From: Caprella mutica
Taxonomy: Eukaryota > Arthropoda > Malacostraca > Amphipoda > Caprellidae
Direction of reading: 5' to 3'
DNA length: 64,000 nucleotides
NCBI GenBank assembly: GCA_947561585.1
Contig: CANNZV010001476.1
Location: 203,174-267,173 of the forward strand
Shown: positions 22,145 through 37,691 of the stretch, piece after piece
How positions within the stretch are numbered: position 1 is the first letter of the stretch
Layout of the letters: every line of letters begins with the position of its first letter
Position numbers and translations under genes: made by a program
The notes under the pieces: generated by a model
Told to the model about the DNA's origin: nothing
The model's input: only the letters and a program-made list of their open reading frames with translations
Databases searched by the model: none

Positions 22145-25100
22145 GACCTTCTTTAAATAATTAAAAAAACAATTATCTTTATTTAGACAATGAACATTAA
22201 AAACAAAAGATATGCTTCTCTGCTCTACGACCATGGCTCCGACCATCGCCAACGGTAGTGGCCTCCAACCGACTGTGAGGTGCCTATAGCAGGACACAGA
22301 GCAATACAGTAAATAAAATTTAAATTTATATTTTTTTTATATAATTAAATAAAAGTTAGATTTCACTTACTACAAACATGAATAATTCAAATATTTTAAG
22401 CAAAAGCGTTAATGTTATTACCCGAACATACTAAGGAAATTTAGTTTAGTTTCCTCTTAGATATCATTAGTTTCATTGTCAGAAATATCTCCATGCTATC
22501 TCACAGTATCTATATTTTCACGATTTTGAACTGGTGCTTCATCGGACACGCTATCATTTCTTGCTTCTGAAGCATCGAAAGTTCCCAGGTTCACTCGCTC
22601 GATCTCAAAACCATCAACTTCTCTAAGACTGACAAAACTGATAAAACAGTTAAAAGTGGTAAGACTGCTAAGACATAAGATACTAAGTAAAGTTGCAAGG
22701 CGGATCTTTTCATCATATGGTAGATTCGCATTCCGAAGTTCATTAGTTGCAGGCATCGAGGGAGACTAGGCTAATTTCACAACATAGGAATATAGGAAGA
22801 AGCAGATAAATCTCTCAGGATCGTTGACAAACTTGAAAACAACCACAAGAATAGGTTTCCATCACTGGCATTTTTAAACAAATTCTTGAAAGTCTCGCTG
22901 ATCTCTGAATGGATCTAGGGATACTTAATACAGTCACTATAGGTAATTGGAATGCATCTTGAAAACATGGTGTTTCAATTTCTATATAAAATATTCTTCA
23001 TCCTCCTATTCACAGGTGCCATCAATTTCTTCTGATACTGCTGGATAAAAGAGGATCTGAGAATCCTTATTTACCTCTATTTTTCTATATCTTTGACTGA
23101 ACTGTTGTACGATACCAGCTACAAGTATGTTCCTTCTAAGCCTGGGATAGATGGAATGACCTACACAGCCCAACGCATTTGTGAACCAGCTCAGAAGTAT
23201 AAATAATCTCTGACCAAATTTAGTTGGTGGACAAACGTTGAAGCATTATTCTTATTAGATTTTTGAAGTATTATATCGAGCTGACATACAGAATTACCCG
23301 CAAAAGATTTAATCGGAAAACCATAGAATTGAAGAGCATTCCACACACCAATGTGAAAGGCTCATAATTATATGGTTTACCGAATAAATCTTTTCGCGGG
23401 GAATACTGGATGATGGCACGATATAACAAAGCGAGAAATCTTTCAAGGATCATATACTTTGACGTTTGTCCACCAACTGAATTTGGTCAGAAATTAATTA
23501 TACATCTAAGTTGGTTAGCAAATGCTTGGGGCAGTGGCGGTCGTTTCATCTATCCCAGGCTTAGAAGAAACATACTTGTAGCTGGTGGCATTCACCAGTT
23601 CAGTTAATGATAAAGGGAAATTTAAATGAATAGGGATTTCCAGATCTTCTTTTATCCAGCACAACCAGCAGAAATTGATGGCACATGTGAATAGGAAGAT
23701 GAAAAACATTTTAAAAAAGAATTGAAAGACTAGAGTTTTCAAGATGCATACCAATTACCTACAGTGACTGTAGCAATTATCCCTAGATCCGTTCAGAGTT
23801 CAGCGAAACCTTCGAGAGGTTGTTTAAAAACACAAGTGATGGAAACCTCTTCTTGTGGTAATCTTTCAAGTTCGTCAACGATCATTGGAGATTTATAGCC
23901 TTCTTCCTCGAGCCTATGTTGAGGAATTTAGCCTCGTCTTCCTCGATGCCAACTGATAACTATTTTCGGAATGCAAATCTCCCATATGATGAACAGATTC
24001 GCCCTGCAACTCTACTTAGTATCTTAAGTCCTACCAACCCTACCACTTTTACCTAATCTACCAGTTCTGACAGTCTTACAGATGTTGATGGATCTGAGCT
24101 CGAGCGAGTGAACCTTGGAACTTTCAATATTTCAGAAGCAAGAAATGAGAGCGTATCCGATCAATCACCAGATCAGGGTCGTGAAAATATAGATACTGTG
24201 AGAGAACATGGAGAAAATTCTTACAATAATACTAATGACATCTGAGAGGAAACTTTACTAAGTTTACTTGGTATGTTCGGGTAATAGTATTCACGTTTTT
24301 GCTAAAAATGTTTGAATAATTTTTTGATTGGAGTATTTTTTAAAGGCCCCCTGCCAGCAGAAGCAGACCTTCTTTAAATAATTAAAAAACAATTATCTTT
24401 ATTTAGACAATGAACACTAAAAACAAAAGATATGCTTCTCTGCTCTACGACCATGGCTCCGACCATCGCCAACGGTAGTGGCCTCCAACCGACTGTGAGG
24501 TGCCTATAGCAGGACACAGAGCAATACAGTAAATAAAATTTAAATATATGTTTTTTTTATAAAATTAAATAAAAATTAGATTTCATTTACTACAAGCATA
24601 AATAATTCAAATATTTTAAGCAAAAGCGTTAATGCTATTACCCAAACATGCTAAGGAAATTTAGTTTAGTTTCCTCTTAGATATCATTAGTTTCATTGTC
24701 AGAAATATCTCCATGCTATCTCACAGTATCTATATTTTCACGATTTTGAACTGGTGGTTCATCGGACACGCTATCATTTTTTGCTTCTGAAGCATCGAAA
24801 GTTCCCAGGTTCACTCGCTCGATCTCAAAACCATCAACTTCTCTAAGACTGACGAAACTGATAAAACAGTTAAAAGTGGTAAGACTGCTAAGACATAAGA
24901 TACTAAGTAAAGTTGCAAGGCGGATCTTTTCATCATATGGTAGATTCACATTCCGAAGTTCATTAGTTGTAGGCATCGAGGGAGACTAGGCTAATTTCAC
25001 AACATAGGAATATAGGAAGAAGCAGATAAATCTCTCAGGATCGTTGACAAACTTGAAAACAACCACAAGAATAGGTTTCCATCACTGGCATTTTTAAACA

Positions 25101-28100
25101 AATTCTTGAAAGTCTCGCTGATCTCTGAATGGATCTAGGGATACTTAATACAGTCACTATAGGTAATTGGAATGCATCTCGAAAACATGGTGTTTCAATT
25201 TCTATATAAAATGTTCTTCATCCTCCTATTCACAGGTGCCATCAATTTCTTCTGATACTGCTGGATAAAAGAGGATCTGAGAATCCTTATTTACCTCTAT
25301 TTCTCTATATCTTTGACTGAACTGTTGTACGATACCAGCTACAGGTATGTTCCTTCTAAGCCTGGGATAGGGGGAACGACTTACACACCCCAACGCATTT
25401 GTGAACCAGCTCAGAAATATAAATAATCTCTGACCAAATTTAGTTGGTGGACAAACGTCGAAGCATTATTTTTATTAGATTTTTCGAAGTATTATATCGA
25501 GCTCACATACAGAATTACCCGCAAAAGATTTAATCGGAAAACCATAGAATTGAAGAGCATTCTACACACCAATGTGAAAGGCTCATAATTATATGGTTTA
25601 CCGATTAAATCTTTTCGCGGGGAATACTGGATGATGGCACGATATAACAAATCGAGAAATCTTTCAAGGATCTTATACTTTGACGTTTGTCCACCAACTG
25701 AATTTGGTCAGAAATTAATTATACTTCTAAGTTGGTTAGCAAATGCGTGGGGCAGTGGCGGTCGTTCCATCTATCCCAGGCTTAGAAGGAACATACTTGT
25801 AGCTGGTGGCGTTCACCAGTTCAGTTAATGATAAAGGGAAATATAAATGAATAGGGATTTTCAGATCTTCTTTTATCCAGCACAACCAGCAGAAATTGAT
25901 GGCACATGTGAATAGGGAGATGAAAAACATTTTTAAAAAAAATTGAAAGACTAGAGTTTTCAAAATGCATACCAATTACCTAGAGTGACTGTAGCAATTA
26001 TCCCTAGATCCGTTCAGAGTTCAGCGAAACCTTCGAGAAGTTGTTTAAAAACACAAGTGATGGAAACCTCTTCTTGTGGTAATCTTTCAAGTTCGTCAAC
26101 GATCATTGGAGATTTATAGCCTTCTTCCTCGAGCCTATGTTGAGGAATTTAGCCTCGTCTTCTTCGATGCCAACTGATAACGAACTTCGGAATGCAAATC
26201 TCCCATATGATGAACAGATTCGCCCTGCAACTCTACTTAGTATCTTAAGTCCTACCAGCCCTACCACTTTTACCTAATCTACCAGTTCTGACAGTCTTAT
26301 AGATGTTGATGGATCTGAGCTCGAGCGAGTGAACCAAGGAACTTTCAATATTTCAGAAGCAAGAAATGAGAGCGTGTCCAATCAATCACCAGTTCAGGAT
26401 CGTGAAAATATAGATACTGTGAGAGAACATGGAGAAAATTCTTACAATAATACTAATGACATCTGAGAGGAAACTTAACTAAGTTTACTTGGTATATTCG
26501 GGTAATAGTATTCACGTTTTTGCTAAAAATGTTTGAATGATTTTTTGATTGGAGTATTTTTTAAAGGCCCCCTGCCAGCAGAAGCAGACCTTCTTTAAAT
26601 AATTAAAAAAACAATTATCTTTATTTAGACAATGAACATTAAAAACAAAAGATATGCTTCTCTGCTCTACGACCATGGCTCCGACCATCGCCAACGGTAG
26701 TGGCCTCCAACCGACTGTGAGGTGCCTATAGCAGGACACAGAGCAATACAGTAAATAAAATTTAAATTTATATTTTTTTTATATAATTAAATAAAAGTTA
26801 GATTTCACTTACTACAAACATGAATAATTCAAATATTTTAAGCAAAAGCGTTAATGTTATTACCCGAACATACTAAGGAAATTTAGTTTAGTTTCCTCTT
26901 AGATATCATTAGTTTCATTGTCAGAAATATCTCCATGCTATCTCACAGTATCTATATTTTCACGATTTTGAACTGGTGCTTCATCGGACACGCTATCATT
27001 TCTTGCTTCTGAAGCATCGAAAGTTCCCAGGTTCACTCGCTCGATCTCAAAACCATCAACTTCTCTAAGACTGACAAAACTGATAAAACAGTTAAAAGTG
27101 GTAAGACTGCTAAGACATAAGATACTAAGTAAAGTTGCAAGGCGGATCTTTTCATCATATGGTAGATTCGCATTCCGAAGTTCATTAGTTGCAGGCATCG
27201 AGGGAGACTAGGCTAATTTCACAACATAGGAATATAGGAAGAAGCAGATAAATCTCTCAGGATCGTTGACAAACTTGAAAACAACCACAAGAATAGGTTT
27301 CCATCACTGGCATTTTTAAACAAATTCTTGAAAGTCTCGCTGATCTCTGAATGGATCTAGGGATACTTAATACAGTCACTATAGGTAATTGGAATGCATC
27401 TTGAAAACATGGTGTTTCAATTTCTATATAAAATATTCTTCATCCTCCTATTCACAGGTGCCATCAATTTCTTCTGATACTGCTGGATAAAAGAGGATCT
27501 GAGAATCCTTATTTACCTCTATTTTTCTATATCTTTGACTGAACTGTTGTACGATACCAGCTACAAGTATGTTCCTTCTAAGCCTGGGATAGATGGAATG
27601 ACCTACACAGCCCAACGCATTTGTGAACCAGCTCAGAAGTATAAATAATCTCTGACCAAATTTAGTTGGTGGACAAACGTTGAAGCATTATTCTTATTGG
27701 ATTTTTGAAGTATTATATCGAGCTGACATACAGAATTACCCGCAAAAGATTTAATCGGAAAACCATAGAATTGAAGAGCATTCCACACACCAATGTGAAA
27801 GGCTCATAATTATATGGTTTACCGAATAAATCTTTTCGCGGGGAATACTGGATGATGGCACGATATAACAAAGCGAGAAATCTTTCAAGGATCATATACT
27901 TTGACGTTTGTCCACCAACTGAATTTGGTCAGAAATTAATTATACATCTAAGTTGGTTAGCAAATGCTTGGGGCAGTGGCGGTCGTTTCATCTATCCCAG
28001 GCTTAGAAGAAACATACTTGTAGCTGGTGGCATTCACCAGTTCAGTTAATGATAAAGGGAAATTTAAATGAATAGGGATTTCCAGATCTTCTTTTATCCA

Positions 28101-31100
28101 GCACAACCAGCAGAAATTGATGGCACATGTGAATAGGAAGATGAAAAACATTTTAAAAAAGATTTGAAAGACTAGAGTTTTCAAGATGCATACCAATTAC
28201 CTACAGTGACTGTAGCAATTATCCCTAGATCCGTTCAGAGTTCAGCGAAACCTTCGAGAGGTTGTTTAAAAACACAAGTGATGGAAACCTCTTCTTGTGG
28301 TAATCTTTCAAGTTCGTCAACGATCATTGGAGATTTATAGCCTTCTTCCTCGAGCCTATGTTGAGGAATTTAGCCTCGTCTTCCTCGATGCCAACTGATA
28401 ACTATTTTCGGAATGCAAATCTCCCATATGATGAACAGATTCGCCCTGCAACTCTACTTAGTATCTTAAGTCCTACCAGCCCTACCACTTTTACCTAATC
28501 TACCAGTTCTGACAGTCTTACAGATGTTGATGGATCTGAGCTCGAGCGAGTGAACCTTGGAACTTTCAATATTTCAGAAGCAAGAAATGAGAGCGTATCC
28601 GATCAATCACCAGATCAGGGTCGTGAAAATATAGATACTGTGAGAGAACATGGAGAAAATTCTTACAATAATACTAATGACATCTGAGAGGAAACTTTAC
28701 TAAGTTTACTTGGTATGTTCGGGTAATAGTATTCACGTTTTTGCTAAAAATGTTTGAATAATTTTTCGATTGGAGTATTTTTTAAAGGCCCCCTGCCAGC
28801 AGAAGCAGACCTTCTTTAAATAATTAAAAAACAATTATCTTTATTTAGACAATGAACACTAAAAACAAAAGATATGCTTCTCTGCTCTACGACCATGGCT
28901 CCGACCATCGCCAACGGTAGTGGCCTCCAACCGACTGTGAGGTGCCTCTAGCAGGACACAGAGCAATACAGTAAATAAAATTTACATATATGTTTTTTTT
29001 ATAAAATTAAATAAAAATTAGATTTCATTTACTACAAGCATAAATAATTCAAATATTTTAAGCAAAAGCGTTAATGCTATTACCCAAACATGCTAAGGAA
29101 ATTTAGTTTAGTTTCCTCTTAGATATCATTAGTTTCATTGTCAGAAATATCTCCATGCTATCTCACAGTATCTATATTTTCACGATTTTGAACTGGTGGT
29201 TCATCGGACACGCTATCATTTTTTGCTTCTGAAGCATCGAAAGTTCCCAGGTTCACTCGCTCGATCTCAAAACCATCAACTTCTCTAAGACTGACGAAAC
29301 TGATAAAACAGTTAAAAGTGGTAAGACTGCTAAGACATAAGATACTAAGTAAAGTTGCAAGGCGGATCTTTTCATCATATGGTAGATTCACATTCCGAAG
29401 TTCATTAGTTGTAGGCATCGAGGGAGACTAGGCTAATTTCACAACATAGGAATATAGGAAGAAGCAGATAAATCTCTCAGGATCGTTGACAAACTTGAAA
29501 ACAACCACAAGAATAGGTTTCCATCACTGGCATTTTTAAACAAATTCTTGAAAGTCTCGCTGATCTCTGAATGGATCTAGGGATACTTAATACAGTCACT
29601 ATAGGTAATTGGAATGCATCTCGAAAACATGGTGTTTCAATTTCTATATAAAATGTTCTTCATCCTCCTATTCACAGGTGCCATCAATTTCTTCTGATAC
29701 TGCTGGATAAAAGAGGATCTGAGAATCCTTATTTACCTCTATTTCTCTATATCTTTGACTGAACTGTTGTACGATACCAGCTACAGGTATGTTCCTTCTA
29801 AGCCTGGGATAGGGGGAACGACTTACACACCCCAACGCATTTGTGAACCAGCTCAGAAATATAAATAATCTCTGACCAAATTTAGTTGGTGGACAAACGT
29901 CGAAGCATTATTTTTATTAGATTTTTCGAAGTATTATATCGAGCTCACATACAGAATTACCCGCAAAAGATTTAATCGGAAAACCATAGAATTGAAGAGC
30001 ATTCTACACACCAATGTGAAAGGCTCATAATTATATGGTTTACCGATTAAATCTTTTCGCGGGGAATTCTGGATGATGGCACGATATAACAAATCGAGAA
30101 ATCTTTCAAGGATCTTATACTTTGACGTTTGTCCACCAACTGAATTTGGTCAGAAATTAATTATACTTCTAAGTTGGTTAGCAAATGCGTGGGGCAGTGG
30201 CGGTCGTTCCATCTATCCCAGGCTTAGAAGGAACATACTTGTAGCTGGTGGCGTTCACCAGTTCAGTTAATGATAAAGGGAAATATAAATGAATAGGGAT
30301 TTTCAGATATTCTTTTATCCAGCACAACCAGCAGAAATTGATGGCACATGTGAATAGGGAGATGAAAAACATTTTTAAAAAAAATTGAAAGACTAGAGTT
30401 TTCAAAATGCATACCAATTACCTAGAGTGACTGTAGCAATTATCCCTAGATCCGTTCAGAGTTCAGCGAAACCTTCGAGAAGTTGTTTAAAAACACAAGT
30501 GATGGAAACCTCTTCTTGTGGTAATCTTTCAAGTTCGTCAACGATCATTGGAGATTTATAGCCTTCTTCCTCGAGCCTATGTTGAGGAATTTAGCCTCGT
30601 CTTCTTCGATGCCAACTGATAACGAACTTCGGAATGCAAATCTCCCATATGATGAACAGATTCGCCCTGCAACTCTACTTACTATCTCAAGTCCTACCAG
30701 CCCTACCACTTTTACCTAATCTACCAGTTCTGACAGTCTTATAGATGTTGATGGATCTGAGCTCGAGCGAGTGAACCAAGGAACTTTCAATATTTCAGAA
30801 GCAAGAAATGAGAGCGTGTCCAATCAATCACCAGTTCAGGATCGTGAAAATATAGATACTGTGAGAGAACATGGAGAAAATTCTTACAATAATACTAATG
30901 ACATCTGAGAGGAAACTTAACTAAGTTTACTTGGTATATTCGGGTAATAGTATTCACGTTTTTGCTAAAAATGTTTGAATGATTTTTTGATTGGAGTATT
31001 TTTTAAAGGCCCCCTGCCAGCAGAAGCAGACCTTCTTTAAATAATTAAAAAAACAATTATCTTTATTTAGACAATGAACATTAAAAACAAAAGATATGCT

Positions 31101-33250
31101 TCTCTGCTCTACGACCATGGCTCCGACCATCGCCAACGGTAGTGGCCTCCAACCGACTGTGAGGTGCCTATAGCAGGACACAGAGCAATACAGTAAATAA
31201 AATTTAAATTTATATTTTTTTTATATAATTAAATAAAAGTTAGATTTCACTTACTACAAACATGAATAATTCAAATATTTTAAGCAAAAGCGTTAATGTT
31301 ATTACCCGAACATACTAAGGAAATTTAGTTTAGTTTCCTCTTAGATATCATTAGTTTCATTGTCAGAAATATCTCCATGCTATCTCACAGTATCTATATT
31401 TTCACGATTTTGAACTGGTGCTTCATCGGACACGCTATCATTTCTTGCTTCTGAAGCATCAAAAGTTCCCAGGTTCACTCGCTCGATCTCAAAACCATCA
31501 ACTTCTCTAAGACTGACAAAACTGATAAAACAGTTAAAAGTGGTAAGACTGCTAAGACATAAGATACTAAGTAAAGTTGCAAGGCGGATCTTTTCATCAT
31601 ATGGTAGATTCGCATTCCGAAGTTCATTAGTTGCAGGCATCGAGGGAGACTAGGCTAATTTCACAACATAGGAATATAGGAAGAAGCAGATAAATCTCTC
31701 AGGATCGTTGACAAACTTGAAAACAACCACAAGAATAGGTTTCCATCACTGGCATTTTTAAACAAATTCTTGAAAGTCTCGCTGATCTCTGAATGGATCT
31801 AGGGATACTTAATACAGTCACTATAGGTAATTGGAATGCATCTTGAAAACATGGTGTTTCAATTTTCTATATAAAATATTCTTCATCCTCCTATTCACAG
31901 GTGCCATCAATTTCTTCTGATACTGCTGGATAAAAGAGGATCTGAGAATCCTTATTTACCTCTATTTTTCTATATCTTTGACTGAACTGTTGTACGATAC
32001 CAGCTACAAGTATGTTCCTTCTAAGCCTGGGATAGATGGAATGACCTACACAGCCCAACGCATTTGTGAACCAGCTCAGAAGTATAAATAATCTCTGACC
32101 AAATTTAGTTGGTGGACAAACGTTGAAGCATTATTCTTATTAGATTTTTGAAGTATTATATCGAGCTGACATACAGAATTACCCGCAAAAGATTTAATCG
32201 GAAAACCATAGAATTGAAGAGCATTCCACACACCAATGTGAAAGGCTCATAATTATATGGTTTACCGAATAAATCTTTTCGCGGGGAATACTGGATGATG
32301 GCACGATATAACAAAGCGAGAAATCTTTCAAGGATCATATACTTTGACGTTTGTCCACCAACTGAATTTGGTCAGAAATTAATTATACATCTAAGTTGGT
32401 TAGCAAATGCTTGGGGCAGTGGCGGTCGTTTCATCTATCCCAGGCTTAGAAGAAACATACTTGTAGCTGGTGGCATTCACCAGTTCAGTTAATGATAAAG
32501 GGAAATTTAAATGAATAGGGATTTCCAGATCTTCTTTTATCCAGCACAACCAGCAGAAATTGATGGCACATGTGAATAGGAAGATGAAAAACATTTTAAA
32601 AAAGAATTGAAAGACTAGAGTTTTCAAGATGCATACCAATTACCTACAGTGACTGTAGCAATTATCCCTAGATCCGTTCAGAGTTCAGCGAAACCTTCGA
32701 GAGGTTGTTTAAAAACACAAGTGATGGACACCTCTTCTTGTGGTAATCTTTCAAGTTCGTCAACGATCATTGGAGATTTATAGCCTTCTTCCTCGAGCCT
32801 ATGTTGAGGAATTTAGCCTCGTCTTCCTCGATGCCAACTGATAACTATTTTCGGAATGCAAATCTCCCATATGATGAACAGATTCGCCCTGCAACTCTAC
32901 TTAGTATCTTAAGTCCTACCAGCCCTACCACTTTTACCTAATCTACCAGTTCTGACAGTCTTACAGATGTTGATGGATCTGAGCTCGAGCGAGTGAACCT
33001 TGGAACTTTCAATATTTCAGAAGCAAGAAATGAGAGCGTATCCGATCAATCACCAGATCAGGGTCGTGAAAATATAGATACTGTGAGAGAACATGGAGAA
33101 AATTCTTACAATAATACTAATGACATCTGAGAGGAAACTTTACTAAGTTTACTTGGTATGTTCGGGTAATAGTATTCACGTTTTTGCTAAAAATGTTTGA
33201 ATAATTTTTTGATTGGAGTATTTTTTAAAGGCCCCCTGCCAGCAGAAGCA
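22145..33250. repeat. Dimeric higher-order repeat, period ~4442 bp
   Basis: Units alternate in type. Type A (22145, 26587, 31029) carries TACCGAATAAATC at the loop and GAACTGGTGCTTC in the left arm. Type B (24366, 28808, 33251) carries GAACTGGTGGTTC and GATAGGGGGAACG. Each A matches the next A almost perfectly, and likewise B, so the recently amplified unit is the A-B dimer. The truncated unit at 20437 has a B-like right arm (CATTCTACACACC, CAAAATGCATACC). Confidence 0.9.
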
Positions 33251-35471
33251 GACCTTCTTTAAATAATTAAAAAACAATTATCTTTATTTAGACAATGAAC
33301 ACTAAAAACAAAAGATATGCTTCTCTGCTCTACGACCATGGCTCCGACCATCGCCAACGGTAGTGGCCTCCAACCGACTGTGAGGTGCCTATAGCAGGAC
33401 ACAGAGCAATACAGTAAATAAAATTTAAATATATGTTTTTTTTATAAAATTAAATAAAAATTAGATTTCATTTACTACAAGCATAAATAATTCAAATATT
33501 TTAAGCAAAAGCGTTAATGCTATTACCCAAACATGCTAAGGAAATTTAGTTTAGTTTCCTCTTAGATATCATTAGTTTCATTGTCAGAAATATCTCCATG
33601 CTATCTCACAGTATCTATATTTTCACGATTTTGAACTGGTGGTTCATCGGACACGCTATCATTTTTTGCTTCTGAAGCATCGAAAGTTCCCAGGTTCACT
33701 CGCTCGATCTCAAAACCATCAACTTCTCTAAGACTGACGAAACTGATAAAACAGTTAAAAGTGGTAAGACTGCTAAGACATAAGATACTAAGTAAAGTTG
33801 CAAGGCGGATCTTTTCATCATATGGTAGATTCACATTCCGAAGTTCATTAGTTGTAGGCATCGAGGGAGACTAGGCTAATTTCACAACATAGGAATATAG
33901 GAAGAAGCAGATAAATCTCTCAGGATCGTTGACAAACTTGAAAACAACCACAAGAATAGGTTTCCATCACTGGCATTTTTAAACAAATTCTTGAAAGTCT
34001 CGCTGATCTCTGAATGGATCTAGGGATACTTAATACAGTCACTATAGGTAATTGGAATGCATCTCGAAAACATGGTGTTTCAATTTCTATATAAAATGTT
34101 CTTCATCCTCCTATTCACAGGTGCCATCAATTTCTTCTGATACTGCTGGATAAAAGAGGATCTGAGAATCCTTATTTACCTCTATTTCTCTATATCTTTG
34201 ACTGAACTGTTGTACGATACCAGCTACAGGTATGTTCCTTCTAAGCCTGGGATAGGGGGAACGACTTACACACCCCAACGCATTTGTGAACCAGCTCAGA
34301 AATATAAATAATCTCTGACCAAATTTAGTTGGTGGACAAACGTCGAAGCATTATTCTTATAAGATTTTTCGAAGTATTATATCGAGGTCACATACAGAAT
34401 TACCCGCAAAAGATTTAATCGGAAAACCATAGAATTGAAGAGCATTCCACACACCAATGTGAAAGGCTCATAATTATATGGTTTACCGATTAAATCTTTT
34501 CGCAGGGAATACTGGATGATGGCACGATATAACAAATCGAGAAATCTTTCAAGGATCACATACTTTGACGTTTGTCCACCAACTGAATTTGGTCAGAAAT
34601 TAATTATACTTCTAAGTTGGTTAGCAAATGCGTGGGATAGTGGCGGTCGTTCCATCTATCCCAGGCTTAGAAGGAACATACTTGTAGCTGGTGGCGTTCA
34701 CCAGTTCAGTTAATGATAAAGGGAAATATAAATGAATAGGGATTTTCAGATCTTCTTTTACCCAGCACAACCAGCAGAAATTGATGGCACATGTGAATAG
34801 GAAGATGAAAAACATTTTAAAAAAGAATTGAAAGACTAGAGTTTTCAAGATGCATACCAATTACCTACAGTGACTGTAGCAATTATCCCTAGATCCGTTC
34901 AGAGTTCAGCGAAACCTTCGAGAGGTTGTTTAAAAACACAAGTGATGGAAACCTCTTCTTGTGGTAATCTTTCAAGTTCGTCAACGATCATTGGAGATTT
35001 ATAGCCTTCTTCCTCGAGCCTATGTTGAAGAATTTAGCCTCGTCTTCCTCGATGCCAACTGATAACGAACTTCGGAATGCAAATCTCCCATATGATGAAC
35101 AGATTCACCCTGCAACTCTACTTAGTATCTTAAGTCCTACCAGCCCTACCACTTCTACCTAATCTACCAGTTCTGACAGTCTTACAGATGTTGATGGATC
35201 TGAGCTCGAGCGAGTGAACCTTGGAACTTTCAATATTTCAGAAGCAAGAAATGAGAGCGTGTCCGATCAATCACCAGTTCAAGATCGTGAAAATATAGAT
35301 ACTGTGAGAGAACATGGAGAAAATTCTTACAATGATACTAATGACATCTGAGAAGAAACTTAACTAAGTTTACTTAGTATGTTCGGGTAATAGTATTCAC
35401 GTTTTTGCTAAAAATGTTTGAATGATTTTTTGATTGGAGTATTTTTTAAAGGCCCCCTGCCAGCAGAAGCA
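33251..35471. repeat. Chimeric unit: type B left arm, type C right arm
   Basis: Through about 34330 it matches type B (GATAGGGGGAACG). From TTCTTATAAGATTTTTCGAA (near 34353) onward it matches the following C unit at 35472, including TCGAGGTCACATAC and CGCAGGGAATACTGG. The switch falls just before the loop. It marks the boundary between the dimeric and monomeric parts of the array. Confidence 0.75.
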
Positions 35472-37691
35472 GACCTTCTATATAATTAAAAAAAACAATT
35501 ATCTTTATTAGACAATGAACATTAAAAACAAAAGATATGCTTCTCTGCTCTACGACCATGGCTCCGACCATCGCCAACGGTAGTGGCCTCCAACCGACTG
35601 TGAGGTGCCTATAGCAGGTCACAGAGCAATACAGTGAATAAAATTTATATTTATATTTTTTTTATAAAATAAAATAAAAGTTAGATTTCATTTACTACAA
35701 GCATGAATAATTCAAATATTTTAAGCAAAAGCGTTAATGTTATTACTCGAACATACTAAGGAAATTTAGTTTAGTTTCCTCTTAGATATCATTAGTTTCA
35801 TTGTCAGAAATCTCTCCATGCTATCTCACTGTATCTATATTTTCACGATTTTGAACTGATGGTTCATCGGACACGCTATCATTTCTTGCTTCTGAAGCAT
35901 CGAAAGTTCCCAGGTTCACTCGCTCGATCTCAAAACCATCAACTTCTCTAAGACTGACAAAACTGATAGAACAGTTAAAAGTGGTAAGACTGCTAAGACA
36001 TAAGATACTAAGTAAAGTTGCAAGGCGGATCTTTTCATCATATGGTAGATTCACATTCCGAAGTTCATTAGTTGTAGGCATCGAGGGAGACTAGGCTAAT
36101 TTCCACACATAGGAATATAGGAAGAAGCAGATAAATCTCTCAGGACCGTTGACAAACTTGAAAACAACCACAAGAATAGGTTTCCATCACTGGCATTTTT
36201 AAACAAATTCTTGAAAGTCTCGCTGATCTCTGAATGGATCTAGGGATACTTAATACAGTCACTATAGGTAATTGGAATGCATCTCGAAGACATGGTGTTT
36301 CAATTTCTATATAAAATGTTCTTCATCCTCCTATTCACAGGTGCCATCAATTTCTTCTGATACTGCTGGATAAAAGAGGATCTGAGAATCCTTATTTACC
36401 TCTATTTCTCTATATCTTTGACTGAACTGTTGTACGATACCAGCTACAGGTATGTTCCTTCTAAGCCTGGGATAGGGGGAACGACTTACACACCCCAACG
36501 CATTTGTGAACCAGCTCAGAAATATAAATAATCTCTGACCAAATTTAGTTGGTGGACAAACGTCGAAGCATTATTCTTATAAGATTTTTCGAAGTATTAT
36601 ATCGAGGTCACATACAGAATTACCCGCAAAAGATTTAATCGGAAAACCATAGAATTGAAGAGCATTCCACACACCAATGTGAAAGGCTCATAATTATATG
36701 GTTTACCGATTAAATCTTTTCGCAGGGAATACTGGATGATGGCACGATATAACAAATCGAGAAATCTTTCAAGGATCACATACTTTGACGTTTGTCCACC
36801 AACTGAATTTGGTCAGAAATTAATTATACTTCTAAGTTGGTTAGCAAATGCGTGGGATAGTGGCGGTCGTTCCATCTATCCCAGGCTTAGAATGAACATA
36901 CTTGTAGCTGGTGGCGTTCACCAGTTCAGTTAATGATAAAGGGAAATATAAATGAATAGGGATTTTCAGATCTTCTTTTACCCAGCACAACCAGCAGAAA
37001 TTGATGGCACATGTGAATAGGAAGATGAAAAACATTTTAAAAAAGAATTGAAAGACTAGAGTTTTCAAGATGCATACCAATTACCTACAGTGACTGTAGC
37101 AATTATCCCTAGATCCGTTCAGAGTTCAGCGAAACCTTCGAGAGGTTGTTTAAAAACACAAGTGATGGAAACCTCTTCTTGTGGTAATCTTTCAAGTTCG
37201 TCAACGATCATTGGAGATTTATAGCCTTCTTCCTCGAGCCTATGTTGAAGAATTTAGCCTCGTCTTCCTCGATGCCAACTGATAACGAACTTCGGAATGC
37301 AAATCTCCCATATGATGAACAGATTCACCCTGCAACTCTACTTAGTATCTTAAGTCCTACCAGCCCTACCACTTCTACCTAATCTACCAGTTCTGACAGT
37401 CTTACAGATGTTGATGGATCTGAGCTCGAGCGAGTGAACCTTGGAACTTTCAATATTTCAGAAGCAAGAAATGAGAGCGTGTCCGATCAATCACCAGTTC
37501 AAGATCGTGAAAATATAGATACTGTGAGAGAACATGGAGAAAATTCTTACAATGATACTAATGACATCTGAGAAGAAACTTAACTAAGTTTACTTGGTAT
37601 GTTCGGGTAATAGTATTCACGTTTTTGCTAAAAATGTTTGAATGATTTTTTGATTGGAGTATTTTTTAAAGGCCCCCTGCCAGCAGAAGCA
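35472..37691. repeat. Type C unit
   Basis: 2220 bp. Its linker starts GACCTTCTATATAATT, shared with the next unit. The left arm has GATAGAACAGTTAAAAG and the right arm AGATTCACCCTGC. The right arm is nearly identical to that of 33251-35471 (one noted change, AGAATGAAC for AGAAGGAAC). Confidence 0.85.

Noticed and set aside
22496..22756. 86-codon minus frame beginning MPATNELRN or MPTTNELRN
   Set aside because: It is a surviving piece of the left-arm remnant. The initiating methionine is internal to the older frame, and it is broken by a stop in array 1 and type D units. I kept it under the arm pseudogene.
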